Shown one piece after another: positions 34,119-43,548 of a stretch of DNA of 64,000 bases. Made by a program: the position numbers and the translations under genes. The first letter of the stretch is position 1, and each line of letters opens with the position of its first letter. The stretch comes from Alphaproteobacteria bacterium (GTDB taxonomy: Bacteria; Pseudomonadota; Alphaproteobacteria; Ferrovibrionales; Ferrovibrionaceae), in assembly GCA_017307375.1 (NCBI GenBank), contig JAFKFH010000016.1, positions 62,001-126,000 on the forward strand, read 5' to 3'. The notes under the pieces were generated by a model. The model was not told the DNA's origin. It was given only the letters and a program-made list of their open reading frames with translations, and ran no database searches.

Positions 34119-35096
34119 TTATTTCATGAAGTCCGCGAGGCGCACTTCCGACGAGCGGTGGCACTGATAGCGCTTCACCGACAGGCTGCCCTCGCTGAGC
34201 GCATCGAGCCGGGCGCGCCAATGATGCCCCTCGGACAGCGCCCACTGCTTCCATTTGGAGTGGATGTCGCCGCTTTCCATCCGGTCGGTATAACGCTCGA
34301 ACGACTCCTGCAGGGCGTTGCGGTAGTCCTCGGTGATATCCTCGCCCTTGTCGATCTCGATGCCGACCTTGTGCAGCAGGATTTCGAGATCGGCCGCGCG
34401 CACGAGTCGCGGGGTGCGCGGCTCCTTCTCGATCCATTGCTTCAGCGCGTTGCCGGTTTCGTTCTGGCCGAGGAAGAGGTCGGTGAAGGAGAGCTGCCCG
34501 CCAGGCTTGAGCGCCCGGGCCAGCTGGGAGAACAGGGTGGCCTTCTGCGGCTGGGTGTAGAAGCTTTCCTTGGCCACCACCGCATCGATCGACGAGGCCT
34601 TGAACTGGGCAAAACCGTCGCCCAGCCGGCGGATCGAGGCGCGGTTGTCGAGATTGCGGCGGAAGGCCAGCGTGTTTGCCGACTTGATCAGCGCGTCGTC
34701 GCCTTCCAGGCCCAGCACCTTGGCGCCGGTCTTGTTGGCCACCAGCAGGCCGAGGCCGCCCAGGCCCGCGCCATATTCGACGACGAGCTTGTTGGAGTCG
34801 AGCGGCAGTCGGGCGACCATCTTGACCAGGGCGGCTTGGCCGCCCGGGGTGACCATGCCTTCGCCGAACAGTTCCTGGATCAGGGTCTGGCGGTTGACGG
34901 GCCAGCCGCGTGTCGTCGGCTTGCCGAGTTCGCCCCATTCGTCGGCCTCTTCGGCCTGGACGATCTGGCGTACGGGCGCATCGGCGACTTCCACGCCATG
35001 CCACCAGGCGAGGAACCTGCCACGCAACCCCAGGGACTCGATCTGCGCCGTCGACAACGGTGCCTCCCCAGTCTCGGCCTCCGGCGCATCGATCAT
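34119..35096 (-). CDS. Class I SAM-dependent methyltransferase
   Basis: A 325-residue protein with a Rossmann methyltransferase core: motif I VVEYGAGLGGLGLL (105-118), the acidic strand-2 end LGLEGDD (129-134) and a motif IV region IDAVVAKESFYT. A long N-terminal region (1-100) and a C-terminal extension flank it. Substrate unknown. ATG 35096 is chosen because family-like sequence starts there; the frame is open about 37 codons upstream but through leader dyads. It has a well-formed promoter and a structured leader. Confidence 0.8.
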   Translation of the reverse strand: MIDAPEAETGEAPLSTAQIESLGLRGRFLAWWHGVEVADAPVRQIVQAEEADEWGELGKPTTRGWPVNRQTLIQELFGEGMVTPGGQAALVKMVARLPLDSNKLVVEYGAGLGGLGLLVANKTGAKVLGLEGDDALIKSANTLAFRRNLDNRASIRRLGDGFAQFKASSIDAVVAKESFYTQPQKATLFSQLARALKPGGQLSFTDLFLGQNETGNALKQWIEKEPRTPRLVRAADLEILLHKVGIEIDKGEDITEDYRNALQESFERYTDRMESGDIHSKWKQWALSEGHHWRARLDALSEGSLSVKRYQCHRSSEVRLADFMK

Positions 35097-35161
35097 GGCG
35101 ACGGCACCGGAAGTGTTCTCATGCCCATTACCTGCACGCCCCGGCGCTCCCGTTCTGGATG

Positions 35162-35212
35162 GCCGTGTGACCCGCTGTCTTCTCAAGCAACGGTTCGCCC
35201 CGGTCACACGGC
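35162..35212 (-). promoter_or_regulatory. Long inverted repeat in the methyltransferase leader
   Basis: Perfect 11-bp arms gccgtgtgacc (35162-35172) and ggtcacacggc (35202-35212) flank 29 bp. The repeat lies between the predicted transcription start (about 35219) and the start codon (35096). It could fold in the mRNA or bind a dimeric protein. The second arm overlaps a shorter palindrome cacggcgccgtg. Confidence 0.5.
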
Positions 35213-35225
35213 GCCGTGCCTAAAG

Positions 35226-35254
35226 GCTATAGCATTGGAGCCGGTTCCTGTCCA
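35226..35254 (-). promoter_or_regulatory. Sigma-70 promoter of the methyltransferase gene
   Basis: On the minus strand TGGACA (35254-35249), a 17-bp spacer and TATAGC (35231-35226), the latter preceded by TGC (extended -10). Leader length is about 123 nt. The remainder of the 299-bp gap 35097-35395 holds an AT-rich patch (35280-35340) and a small hairpin (cgtccgc / gcggacg, 35351-35374) that may end TerB transcription. Confidence 0.65.
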
Positions 35255-35395
35255 CCGAGCCGGCGAGGCAAGCGAAAGGTAAAATTGTATTTAATTGTCT
35301 TCGATTGTTTCTGTCTTAAATAAATAGAAGGTATTCCATGATCAAAGCGACGTCCGCGGTAGCCGGAGCGGACGCCTATCCTTCGGCAAGACTCG

Positions 35396-35806
35396 TCACA
35401 CCCGGGTATAGCGCGCGCGGCTGCCCCGTTCGATCGCGGCGGCGTGCAGTCGTTCGATGTCGAGTTCGTGCCGCATCATCTCCAGCCAGCGTAGTTCCTC
35501 CTGGGTTGCGCTGCCGTCGACGGCGACCATGTCGCAGGCCAGCGCATAGGCGGTTTCGCGCAGCCGTTCGGGCAGCGCGTCCTTGGCCAGGCCGATCACC
35601 ACGTCGAGGCCGTCGTCCTGGTCGAGCAGGGCGGCGCAATCGCCGCAGGCGGTCCGCACCATCTCGTAGTCGTAACCTTTGAAGACCGGCAGCATCACCG
35701 CCATTTCGCCGATGGTCGCCAGCTCCGAATCCTTGAGCTTGCCGTCGGCGACGGCGGCGATGACCATGCAGTAGATCAGTGCGGTCTGCGGGCTGATGGT
35801 AGACAA
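35396..35806 (-). CDS. TerB family protein
   Basis: A 136-residue helical protein of the TerB/tellurite-resistance fold, with the two short acidic repeats typical of the family (AAVADGKLKDSELATIGEM and MVAVDGSATQEELRWLEMM). The repeats often bind divalent metal through Asp/Glu. Family members act near membranes or in stress-response complexes, and the exact role is unknown. The start overlaps the end of the upstream helicase gene by 31 nt, so the pair is probably co-expressed. Confidence 0.88.
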   Translation of the reverse strand: MSTISPQTALIYCMVIAAVADGKLKDSELATIGEMAVMLPVFKGYDYEMVRTACGDCAALLDQDDGLDVVIGLAKDALPERLRETAYALACDMVAVDGSATQEELRWLEMMRHELDIERLHAAAIERGSRARYTRV

Positions 35807-38538
35807 GAAGCACTCTCCTCGGACAGGAATTCACGGGTCTCGGCGATGGCTTCCGCCAACCCGACGCGGCGTACGGTGACGTCGGGGGGAAAGGCGGTCA
35901 AGAGGCGGGTCGGCATCTGGGCGTCGAGCATGACGAAGACGCCGCGGTCATCCGCCCGCCGCAGCAGGCGACCGAAGGCCTGCTTCAGCTTGAGCCGGGT
36001 CAGCATATCGTCATAGCGGGTGAGGCCGAAACGCTCGCGCCGTGCCTTGTGCAGGATGTCGGGCCGCGGCCAGGGCACGCGGTCGAACACGATCAGGCGC
36101 AGCGAGCGGCCGGGCACGTCGACGCCGTCGCGTACCGCATCGGTGCCGAGCAGGCAGGAATCGATCTCGGTGCGGAAGATGTCGATCAGCGTCGATATCC
36201 CGATCGGGTCGACATGCTGGGCATAGAGCGGCAGTCCGGCCTGGTCGAGCGGGGCGGCGATCCGCTGCTGGACCGCGCGCAGTCGCCAGATGGCGGTGAA
36301 CAGGCCCAGCGCCCCGCCGCCGGAGGCCAGGAACAGTTCGCGATAGGCGGCCGCGATCTGGTCCGGCGCATCGCGGCGGACGTCGGTGACGATCAATACC
36401 TTGGTCCGCGTCGCGTAGTCGAAGGGCGATGACAGGCTGGCCCGCCGCGCTTCCTGCGCGATATGGATGGCGCCCGACCGCGCCTCGGCGGCGGGCCAGC
36501 CGTCGTCGGTGGTGCTGGCCTGGTCGCGCAGCGTCGCCGAGGTGACGAGCACGCCATGCGCCTGGTCGAGCAGGCTGCGCGCGAACGGCAGCATCGGATC
36601 GATCCAGTGGCGGTGGAAGGCGATATCGGTCTCCTGGCCGTTTTCGCGGTCGAGGGCAAACCAGTCGGCGAAGGCCGGCGGTGTTCCCTCGGCCAGCGAT
36701 GCCAGCATGCCGATCCAGGCGGTGACCAGTTCGTGCCGGCGCTTCAGGCTGCGGGCGGCGGCATCGATGCGCAGCCGGGTCTGGGAATCGAGCGTCTCGG
36801 CCTGCTGGTCGAGCAAGCGTTCGAGTGCCTTGATCATCTGCGATATCGGCTGGCCCAGCCGGTCCAGTGCCGCGGCGAGGCGCGCGGCCGCGTCGAGCAG
36901 GCCCGGCACCGGCTCGGCGGTGCCGCACTGGATGCCATAGGGGCTGTCGACGTCGCGGGCGCGCGCCAGCACCTGGGTGCGCAGCAGCTGCAGGAATTCC
37001 TCCATCGGCCCATGCGGCTGGTTGTCGCGCAGCCGCTCGGCGAACCCTTCAGCCGGCAGGATCATGGCGGCCGTCAGCACCTCGGCGAGCAGGCGCGCGC
37101 CTTCCTCGTCGTCGGCGACCAGGTCGCCCGAGCGTTTCTCCAGGCCGCGGCCGCGGCTGCGCCGGCCACCTTCCGGCCCGCGCAGCCAGCGCCGCAGTTC
37201 CAGCCCCTCGGCACCGGACAGCACGGCCGAGAACGCGCCGTCGGCCGCTTCGAACAGGTGATGGCCTTCGTCGAAGACATAGCGGCCGGGCAGGTCGGCC
37301 GGGTCCTCGGCATGGGCGGCCTGCTGCATCACCAGCGCATGGTTGGCGATGACGATGTCGGCGCGCCGCGCCTTGCGGACCGCCCGTTCGATGAAGCATT
37401 TGCGATAGTGGGCACAGCCCGCATAGATGCATTCGCCGCGCCGGTCGGTCAGGCTCAGCGTGCGGCCGCGCCCGGCGAGCTCGGCCAGCCAGGCAGGGAA
37501 ATCGCCGCCGACCATGTCGCCGTCGCGCGTCGCCCCGATCCAGCGCGCCAGCAGGCCCAGCGCGGTCAGCTCGCTCTGCCGCGCCGCGCCGCCCTGCGTC
37601 GCTTCCTCGAAATTGAGCAGGCAGAGATAATTCTCGCGCCCCTTGCGGATGACGACCTTGTTGGCCTTGACCGCGGGATCGGCATAGAGGCGATCGAGTT
37701 CCTGGTCGATCTGGCGCTGCAGGTTCTTGGTGTAGGTCGAGAGCCAGACGGCGCCGCCGTTCTTGGCCGCCCAGACGCTGGCCGGCGCGACATAACCGAG
37801 CGTCTTGCCGATGCCGGTGCCGGCCTCGGCCAGCACCATGTTGGGCAGGCCGTACTGGTCGCGCGGGCGGAAGGCGTGGGCCGCGAGCTCCGCGTAGTCG
37901 CCCTGGGTCGGCCTCGCCTCGGCTTCCGCGCCGAGCAGGTTGCGCAGCCGTTCGCGCGCCTCGGGACCGGTCACCGGTTCCTGCGACGGCGCGGGCATGT
38001 CGGCGTGTTCGGCCCATTCGGGGAGGATTTCCCAGACGTCGAGGCCGCCGCGCCGTCCGCCGGCGGCGCCCGGGTCCCCCAGAGCTGCCAGCACCGGTGG
38101 CCCCCAACCCCAGCCGCCGCGCGCCATGGTGGCGGCAAGCGTCGCCGCCCGCCGTGCCTCGCGCGGGTCCTGCCGCCCCAGCTCACCCAGCAGTGTCGTG
38201 GCCGCGGCAAGCAACGTCATGGCCTCGTCGACATGGCCCGCCGGCTCCGGCAGGTCCAGTGCCAGCGCAAGGCCGCGCGGCGTCGGCAGGCAGAATTTCG
38301 CCGGCCGGACGAAGGCAAAGAGCTCGAGCAGGTCGTAGCCGTCGACATGAGCGAGTTCGAGCCGGGCGGCGGTCGCCGGCGCGTGGCAGACCAGCGGCCG
38401 GACCTGCCGCAAGGCCTGTGCCGCCGCATTCCGGCTGAGTTCCTCGACCTCGCCGTCGGCGGTCAGGATCAGCGCGCCGCGCGGATGGGCGATCAGGGCC
38501 GGCGGCAGATTGGGTTGACTGGTGGCGGAGTTCGACAT
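35776..38538 (-). CDS. DinG/XPD-type ATP-dependent DNA helicase
   Basis: A 920-residue superfamily 2 helicase. A non-catalytic N-terminal region (about 1-200) precedes the core. Walker A is AGTGIGKT (about residue 250), motif II is DEGHH, and motif VI is QAFGRLLRR. Four cysteines between them (one in YLCLLN, then CIYAGCAHYRKC) match the XPD/DinG iron-sulfur cluster. It is predicted to unwind 5'-tailed or R-loop DNA in repair. The last about ten codons overlap terB. It is divergent from the phospholipase D gene, with starts 155 bp apart. Confidence 0.93.
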   Translation of the reverse strand: MSNSATSQPNLPPALIAHPRGALILTADGEVEELSRNAAAQALRQVRPLVCHAPATAARLELAHVDGYDLLELFAFVRPAKFCLPTPRGLALALDLPEPAGHVDEAMTLLAAATTLLGELGRQDPREARRAATLAATMARGGWGWGPPVLAALGDPGAAGGRRGGLDVWEILPEWAEHADMPAPSQEPVTGPEARERLRNLLGAEAEARPTQGDYAELAAHAFRPRDQYGLPNMVLAEAGTGIGKTLGYVAPASVWAAKNGGAVWLSTYTKNLQRQIDQELDRLYADPAVKANKVVIRKGRENYLCLLNFEEATQGGAARQSELTALGLLARWIGATRDGDMVGGDFPAWLAELAGRGRTLSLTDRRGECIYAGCAHYRKCFIERAVRKARRADIVIANHALVMQQAAHAEDPADLPGRYVFDEGHHLFEAADGAFSAVLSGAEGLELRRWLRGPEGGRRSRGRGLEKRSGDLVADDEEGARLLAEVLTAAMILPAEGFAERLRDNQPHGPMEEFLQLLRTQVLARARDVDSPYGIQCGTAEPVPGLLDAAARLAAALDRLGQPISQMIKALERLLDQQAETLDSQTRLRIDAAARSLKRRHELVTAWIGMLASLAEGTPPAFADWFALDRENGQETDIAFHRHWIDPMLPFARSLLDQAHGVLVTSATLRDQASTTDDGWPAAEARSGAIHIAQEARRASLSSPFDYATRTKVLIVTDVRRDAPDQIAAAYRELFLASGGGALGLFTAIWRLRAVQQRIAAPLDQAGLPLYAQHVDPIGISTLIDIFRTEIDSCLLGTDAVRDGVDVPGRSLRLIVFDRVPWPRPDILHKARRERFGLTRYDDMLTRLKLKQAFGRLLRRADDRGVFVMLDAQMPTRLLTAFPPDVTVRRVGLAEAIAETREFLSEESASCLPSARRPH

Positions 38539-38693
38539 GACGGATGGAGTATAGTGAAACTCGTGGCGCCGCGCCCCTTTTGTTCACGGGACGTTGCCAA
38601 CACCGGATGCGGTGTCGGCGATCGCCGGCCGCGGAACCGTCCGCTGCGGTCGCCAGTTACCGGGGCGTTACCATCTGTCCGGGGACGACCAGC

Positions 38694-40208
38694 ATGGCCA
38701 TCGACGTCGACGAACCGATCCGCGCCGCGGCAGTGCAGCCGGGCAGCGAGGCGGTGGAGACGCCGCCGCCGATCCTGCAGCCTGGCCGCAACTGCTGGCA
38801 GATGCCCCCTGCGGCGCGCGCGCGCGTCCTGATCGATTCCCAGACCTATTTCGCGGCGCTGGAAAAGTCGCTCAACTGCGCCCGCCGTTCGATCATGATC
38901 CTCGGCTGGGACTTCGACGGCGACATCCGGCTTTGCCCCGACGGCAGCGAAAACTGCGACCGGCGGCTGGGCGAGTTCCTGCGCCAGCTGGCCGACCGGG
39001 AACCCGACCTCGAAATCCGCATCCTGGTCTGGAGCCTTGCGGTATTGCACGGTCCCTCGGCACCCCTCCCGGTGCTGATGGGCGCACCCTGGCAGAATCA
39101 TCCGCGCATCCAGCTCCGGCTCGACCGCCAGCACCCGATCTATGCCGCCCATCACCAGAAGATCGTCTGCATCGACGACGCGGTCGCCTATGTCGGCGGC
39201 ATCGACCTGACGGTTCGGCGCTGGGACAGCTGCGCGCACAGCGAGACCGATGATCGCCGCCGCTATCTCGGCAACCAGCCCTACGGACCAGTCCATGATA
39301 TCCAGATGGTCGTCGACGGCGATGCGGCGGCGGCGGTCGCCGATCTGGCGCGCGCCCGCTGGCATGCCGCGACGCGCGAGACGCTGGCGGCCCATGTCGT
39401 CGATCACGATGCCTGGCCCGACGGTCTGGCGCCCGACTTCACCGACGTCCCGGTCGCGATATCGCGCACCATGCCGGCGCTGGGCGAGCAGGTGGGGGTG
39501 ATGGAAAGCGCCAGGCTGACCCGCGATGCCCTGATGGCGGCGCGCCGCACCGTCTATATCGAGGCGCAGTATCTGTCCTCGTTCGTCATTGGCCGGGTGC
39601 TGGTCCAGCGCCTGCAGGACCCCGACGGACCGGAAATCGTCGTGGTGATGACCCACAAGGCGCGTGGCTGGTTCGAGAAGCTGATCATGGGCTTCAACCG
39701 CGACCGGCTGGTCCGCCGGCTGAAGAAGGCCGACCGCTACGATCGCCTGCGCATTTTCTACCCGGTGGTTCCCGGCGCCAGGCAATGCTGCGACGTTCAT
39801 GTCCATGCCAAGCTGCTGATCGTCGACGATCGGTTGATCCGCGTCGGCTCGTCCAACCTCAACAACCGTTCGATCGGCCTCGATACCGAATGCGAGCTGA
39901 CCGTGGAGGCCACGCGCGGACGGGACCGGACCCGCATCCGGCGGCTGCGGCATGTGCTGCTGGCCGAGCATCTCGGGACGACCGTGGAGGCCATCGCCGA
40001 GGCCGAGGCGCGCGAGGGGTCCACCCGCGGTGCCATCCGGGCGCTTGCGGGCGGGGAACGCACCTTGCTGCCGCTCGAGGCGCTGACCAGCCGTGGCGCG
40101 ATGCGTCAGGTGTTCTGGACCAGGCTGCTCGATCCCGCCCGGCCGCTGGAACCGCTGTGGCTGCGCCGTCGCCGCCGGCCGCGGCTGTCGCGCCGGATCA
40201 CTTCCTGA
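38694..40208 (+). CDS. Phospholipase D / cardiolipin synthase-like protein
   Basis: A 504-residue protein with two HKD active sites: H154-x-K156-x4-D161 and H371-x-K373-x4-D378, the second followed by VGSSNLNNRS. Spacing and size fit a bacterial phospholipase D or cardiolipin-synthase-like phosphatidyltransferase. No signal peptide or early membrane segment is seen. ATG 38694 is chosen; the frame is open upstream without family similarity. Its 3' end overlaps a convergent UPF0104 membrane-protein gene by 11 bp, and that gene is coupled to an EEP phosphatase gene. Confidence 0.9.
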   Translation: MAIDVDEPIRAAAVQPGSEAVETPPPILQPGRNCWQMPPAARARVLIDSQTYFAALEKSLNCARRSIMILGWDFDGDIRLCPDGSENCDRRLGEFLRQLADREPDLEIRILVWSLAVLHGPSAPLPVLMGAPWQNHPRIQLRLDRQHPIYAAHHQKIVCIDDAVAYVGGIDLTVRRWDSCAHSETDDRRRYLGNQPYGPVHDIQMVVDGDAAAAVADLARARWHAATRETLAAHVVDHDAWPDGLAPDFTDVPVAISRTMPALGEQVGVMESARLTRDALMAARRTVYIEAQYLSSFVIGRVLVQRLQDPDGPEIVVVMTHKARGWFEKLIMGFNRDRLVRRLKKADRYDRLRIFYPVVPGARQCCDVHVHAKLLIVDDRLIRVGSSNLNNRSIGLDTECELTVEATRGRDRTRIRRLRHVLLAEHLGTTVEAIAEAEAREGSTRGAIRALAGGERTLLPLEALTSRGAMRQVFWTRLLDPARPLEPLWLRRRRRPRLSRRITS

Positions 40209-41103
40209 AGCCGACGGACGTTGCGGCGAACAGGATCAGGCCGAGTGCCAGCGGCATCAGGAAATAGATCGCCCGGAAGACCAGCAGCGCGCCGATCAGC
40301 GTAGCCCCCGGCAGGCTCATCGTCACGATCGTCTCGATCACGCCGAGCCCCCCGGGCGCATGGGTGATCAGCGTACCGACATTGGCCAGCACATAGGCTG
40401 CCGCGACCGTCGGGTAGTCGGTCCGGGCGACCGCGACGACGGTTTCGTAGAGGCAGGCGGCGACGAGGAGGAAGTTGACGACGCCGAGCAGGATCTGCAA
40501 CGCGGCCGTCTTTGCGCCGGGCAGCGAGAGTTGCCATCCCCGGATGCTCAACGGGCGCCGCACGCGCCAGCAGGCCACGAGGTAGAGCGCCAGCAGGGCC
40601 AGGGCGCCGGATCCGGTGCCCATGATCACGGCCTCGTCGACGCCGATCAACCGGGCGGCGAGGCCGGGGCGCGCCAGGGCCGTGAGGCCGACCAGCCCGG
40701 TCAGCCCGAGGGCGACGGTGAGGCCGCAGAAGATGATCAGGCCGGCAATCTCGCCGGTACCCAGCCCCCAGGCCGAATAGAAGCGATAGCGTACGGCCCC
40801 GCTCGAGAGCGCGGCAAAGCCGATCGAATGGCCCAGCGACAGGCTGACGAACGACGCCAGCGCAGCCTTGCCGTAGGGAAGCGGCCTGCCGACATGCCGG
40901 GCCGCGAGAAAGTCGAAGCCGGTGAGGCAAAGATAGCTGGCGGCGGCGAAGCCGACGGCGGCCGCGAGATTGGGCCAGGGCATCGCGGCCATGCCCTGCA
41001 CGATCTCGGCGGCGCTGTAGTCGCGCAGGTTGCGATAAAGCAGGAAGCCGGCAATGCAGACGCCCGCGACAAAGACCGCGATGGCGATGGCCTTCTTGTT
41101 CAT
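40198..41103 (-). CDS. UPF0104 / lysylphosphatidylglycerol synthase-like membrane protein
   Basis: A 301-residue protein with about eight hydrophobic segments, matching the flippase-like membrane domain of MprF (UPF0104) without the aminoacyl-transferase domain. Family-like segments are SLGHSIGFAALSSGAVRYRFY near residue 90 and THAPGGLGVIETIV near residue 240. It may move lipids across the inner membrane. The start overlaps the stop of the EEP gene (ATGA). Confidence 0.87.
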   Translation of the reverse strand: MNKKAIAIAVFVAGVCIAGFLLYRNLRDYSAAEIVQGMAAMPWPNLAAAVGFAAASYLCLTGFDFLAARHVGRPLPYGKAALASFVSLSLGHSIGFAALSSGAVRYRFYSAWGLGTGEIAGLIIFCGLTVALGLTGLVGLTALARPGLAARLIGVDEAVIMGTGSGALALLALYLVACWRVRRPLSIRGWQLSLPGAKTAALQILLGVVNFLLVAACLYETVVAVARTDYPTVAAAYVLANVGTLITHAPGGLGVIETIVTMSLPGATLIGALLVFRAIYFLMPLALGLILFAATSVGFRK

Positions 41104-41825
41104 GATGTGCCCGAAAAGTCGATGACCAGCGGCAGGTGGTCGGAAGCGATGCGGGTCAGCGCATCGCGGGGTGCCCGTACCGCCTCGACCCTGACCGACG
41201 GGCTGACGAAGACGTGGTCGATCCGCAGGAACGGCAGGCGCGAGGGAAATGTCGCCCGCGGCTTGTGGCCGCGCACCAGCGTCTGGGCGTCGCGCAGCAC
41301 GTCCGCCAGCCGGCGATAGAGGCGCGAGGACGGCGTCGCGTTGAGATCGCCCATCAGCACCAGCGGGTCGCGCGCCGCCGGATGGCCGAGCCAGTCCGGG
41401 CCGAGCAGCGCGTCGAGCTGGGCATGCCGCTCGCCCGGCAGCAGGCCGAGATGGGTGTTGATGAACTGCCATTCCTGCCCCCCCAGCATGACCGAGGCCC
41501 AGAGGGCGCCCCGCGGTTCGAGGCGGGGTGGCCCGGGCAGCGCACCGGCCCGGATCAGCCGGGAGCGGTGGGGGGTGAGAATCGCATCGCCATACAACTC
41601 CTCCATCACCCGCAACGCCGGGTGAAAATGCATCTGCATGCGCAACTCGTCAGCGATTGCCTTGGCCTGGTCGACGCCAAAACTGCGTTTCCGGCCGACA
41701 TCGAGTTCCTGCAGCGCGACGATGTCGGGTTCCAGCCCGGCGAGGATGCCGGCAATGCGCCGGGGAGAGATTTTCCCGTCGCGACCAAGACATCGCCGGA
41801 CGTTGTAGGTCACCAGTCGGGGCAT
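41100..41825 (-). CDS. Endonuclease/exonuclease/phosphatase (EEP) family protein
   Basis: A 241-residue metal-dependent hydrolase of the DNase I-like fold. Landmarks are TYNVRR near the start, LQELDVG (catalytic Glu), NTHLG, GDLNATP (metal/nucleophile-activating Asp) and the C-terminal SDHLPL (His). Members cleave DNA, inositol phosphates or sphingomyelin. Paired with a phospholipase D and a lipid-flippase-like gene, a phosphodiester of a lipid head group is a reasonable guess. ATG 41825 begins the family match. Confidence 0.88.
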   Translation of the reverse strand: MPRLVTYNVRRCLGRDGKISPRRIAGILAGLEPDIVALQELDVGRKRSFGVDQAKAIADELRMQMHFHPALRVMEELYGDAILTPHRSRLIRAGALPGPPRLEPRGALWASVMLGGQEWQFINTHLGLLPGERHAQLDALLGPDWLGHPAARDPLVLMGDLNATPSSRLYRRLADVLRDAQTLVRGHKPRATFPSRLPFLRIDHVFVSPSVRVEAVRAPRDALTRIASDHLPLVIDFSGTS

Positions 41826-41964
41826 GGGGTGAAGTCGTGATGCATGTCGCCAAGGGAACCAGGGGGTCTGCCCTTCGGTTCCGGCTTGCATTCGCATTGA
41901 CGGGGCGCAGGCCAGGGGGTAGCGTCTGGCCCCCGTAATTCACCCTTTACCTTGCATTGTGATC

Positions 41965-43548
41965 ATGTCTCAGGCTGACCTTGCCCTGGCCAGCAACGCT
42001 TGGCCGTTCCAGGAGGCGCAGCGCCTCGTCGAGCGGTTCGGCAAGGCCACGCCCGCGAAGGGCTATGTGCTGTTCGAAACCGGCTATGGCCCGTCGGGCC
42101 TGCCGCATATCGGCACGTTCGGCGAAGTCGCGCGCACCTCGATGGTACGCCGCGCGCTGAAGGAGTTGTGGGACGTGCCGTCGCGGCTGTTCGCCTTCTC
42201 CGACGACATGGACGGCCTGCGCAAGGTGCCGGACAACGTGCCGAACCAGGACATGTTGCGCGCCCATCTGGGCAAGCCGCTGACCGAGGTGCCCGACCCC
42301 TTCGGCAAGTTCGAAAGCTTCGGCCACCACAACAACGCGATGCTGCGCGATTTCCTCGATCGCTTCGGCTTCGAGTACGAATTCCAGTCGTCGACCGAGT
42401 GGTACAAGTCCGGCCGGTTCGACCAGACGCTGCTGCAGATCCTGCGGCATTACGACGCGATCCAGGCGATCATGTTGCCGACGCTGGGGCCGGAGCGGCG
42501 CGCCACCTACAGCCCGTTCCTTCCCGTCAGCCGGCGCAACGGGCAGGTGCTGCAGGTCCCCGTCGTGGAACGCAATGTCGATGCCGGCACGATCATCTAT
42601 CGCGACGAGGACGGCACTCTCGTCGAAACCCCGGTGACCGGCGGGCACTGCAAGATGCAGTGGAAGGTCGACTGGGCGATGCGCTGGGTGGCACTGGGCG
42701 TCGACTACGAGATGTCGGGCAAGGACCTGATCGATTCGGTCAAGCTGTCCAGCCGGATCGCCAAGGAACTCGGGGCCGAGCCCCCGATCAACCTGACCTA
42801 CGAGCTTTTCCTCGACGAAAAGGGCGAGAAGATCTCGAAGTCGAAGGGCAACGGCCTGACGATCGAGGACTGGCTGACCTATGGCAGTCCGGAAAGCCTC
42901 GCCCTCTACATGTACCAGAAGCCGCGCCAGGCCAAGCGGCTGCATTTCGACGTCATCCCGCGCGCGGTCGACGAGTATTTCCAGTTCCTCGAGGGTTACC
43001 ACGAGGCCAACGACCTGCAGAAGCGCTACGCCAATCCGGTCTGGCACATCCATGCCGGAAATCCGCCGGCGGGCAGCCTGCCGCTGACGTTCAACATCCT
43101 GCTGAACCTCGCCAGCGTCATCAACGCCCAGACGCCCGAGATGCTCTGGGGTTTCGTCTCGGCCTATCGCCCGGGCGCCAGCCCGGCGACCGAGCCGGCG
43201 CTGGACCGGCTGATCGGCTATGCGCTGGCCTATTACCGCGACGTGGTCAAGCCGACGAAGAAGTATCGCCCGGCAACCGACATCGAGAAGGCGGCCTTTG
43301 CCGAACTCAACGAAGCCCTGGCCCCGCTGGTGGGGGTGCGGGACAGCGAAACGCTGCAGAACGAGGTCTACGAAGTCGGCAAGCGCCATCCCTTCCCCTC
43401 GCTGCGCGACTGGTTCAGGTCGATGTACGAGGTACTGCTGGGTTCCGAGCAGGGGCCGCGCATGGGATCCTTCATCGCCCTGTATGGCGTGGCCGAGACC
43501 CGGGCCTTGATCGGGCGGGCGCTGGCCGGTGAAGATCTCAGCCTCTGA
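41965..43548 (+). CDS. lysK: Lysine--tRNA ligase, class I
   Basis: Charges tRNA-Lys. The 527-residue product is the class I enzyme found in archaea, spirochaetes and many alphaproteobacteria, unrelated to the class II LysS. The HIGH-type motif is PHIGT (47-51) and the KMSKS-type motif is KISKS (289-293). ATG 41965 is chosen; a GTG two codons earlier is possible. The 3' end overlaps the next gene by 20 nt. Confidence 0.97.
   Translation: MSQADLALASNAWPFQEAQRLVERFGKATPAKGYVLFETGYGPSGLPHIGTFGEVARTSMVRRALKELWDVPSRLFAFSDDMDGLRKVPDNVPNQDMLRAHLGKPLTEVPDPFGKFESFGHHNNAMLRDFLDRFGFEYEFQSSTEWYKSGRFDQTLLQILRHYDAIQAIMLPTLGPERRATYSPFLPVSRRNGQVLQVPVVERNVDAGTIIYRDEDGTLVETPVTGGHCKMQWKVDWAMRWVALGVDYEMSGKDLIDSVKLSSRIAKELGAEPPINLTYELFLDEKGEKISKSKGNGLTIEDWLTYGSPESLALYMYQKPRQAKRLHFDVIPRAVDEYFQFLEGYHEANDLQKRYANPVWHIHAGNPPAGSLPLTFNILLNLASVINAQTPEMLWGFVSAYRPGASPATEPALDRLIGYALAYYRDVVKPTKKYRPATDIEKAAFAELNEALAPLVGVRDSETLQNEVYEVGKRHPFPSLRDWFRSMYEVLLGSEQGPRMGSFIALYGVAETRALIGRALAGEDLSL

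Noticed and set aside
34160-34175. TGGCAC-like sequence with GG-N10-GC spacing
   Set aside because: Lies inside the methyltransferase coding region, lacks the TT of the -12 element and has no gene placed to use it.
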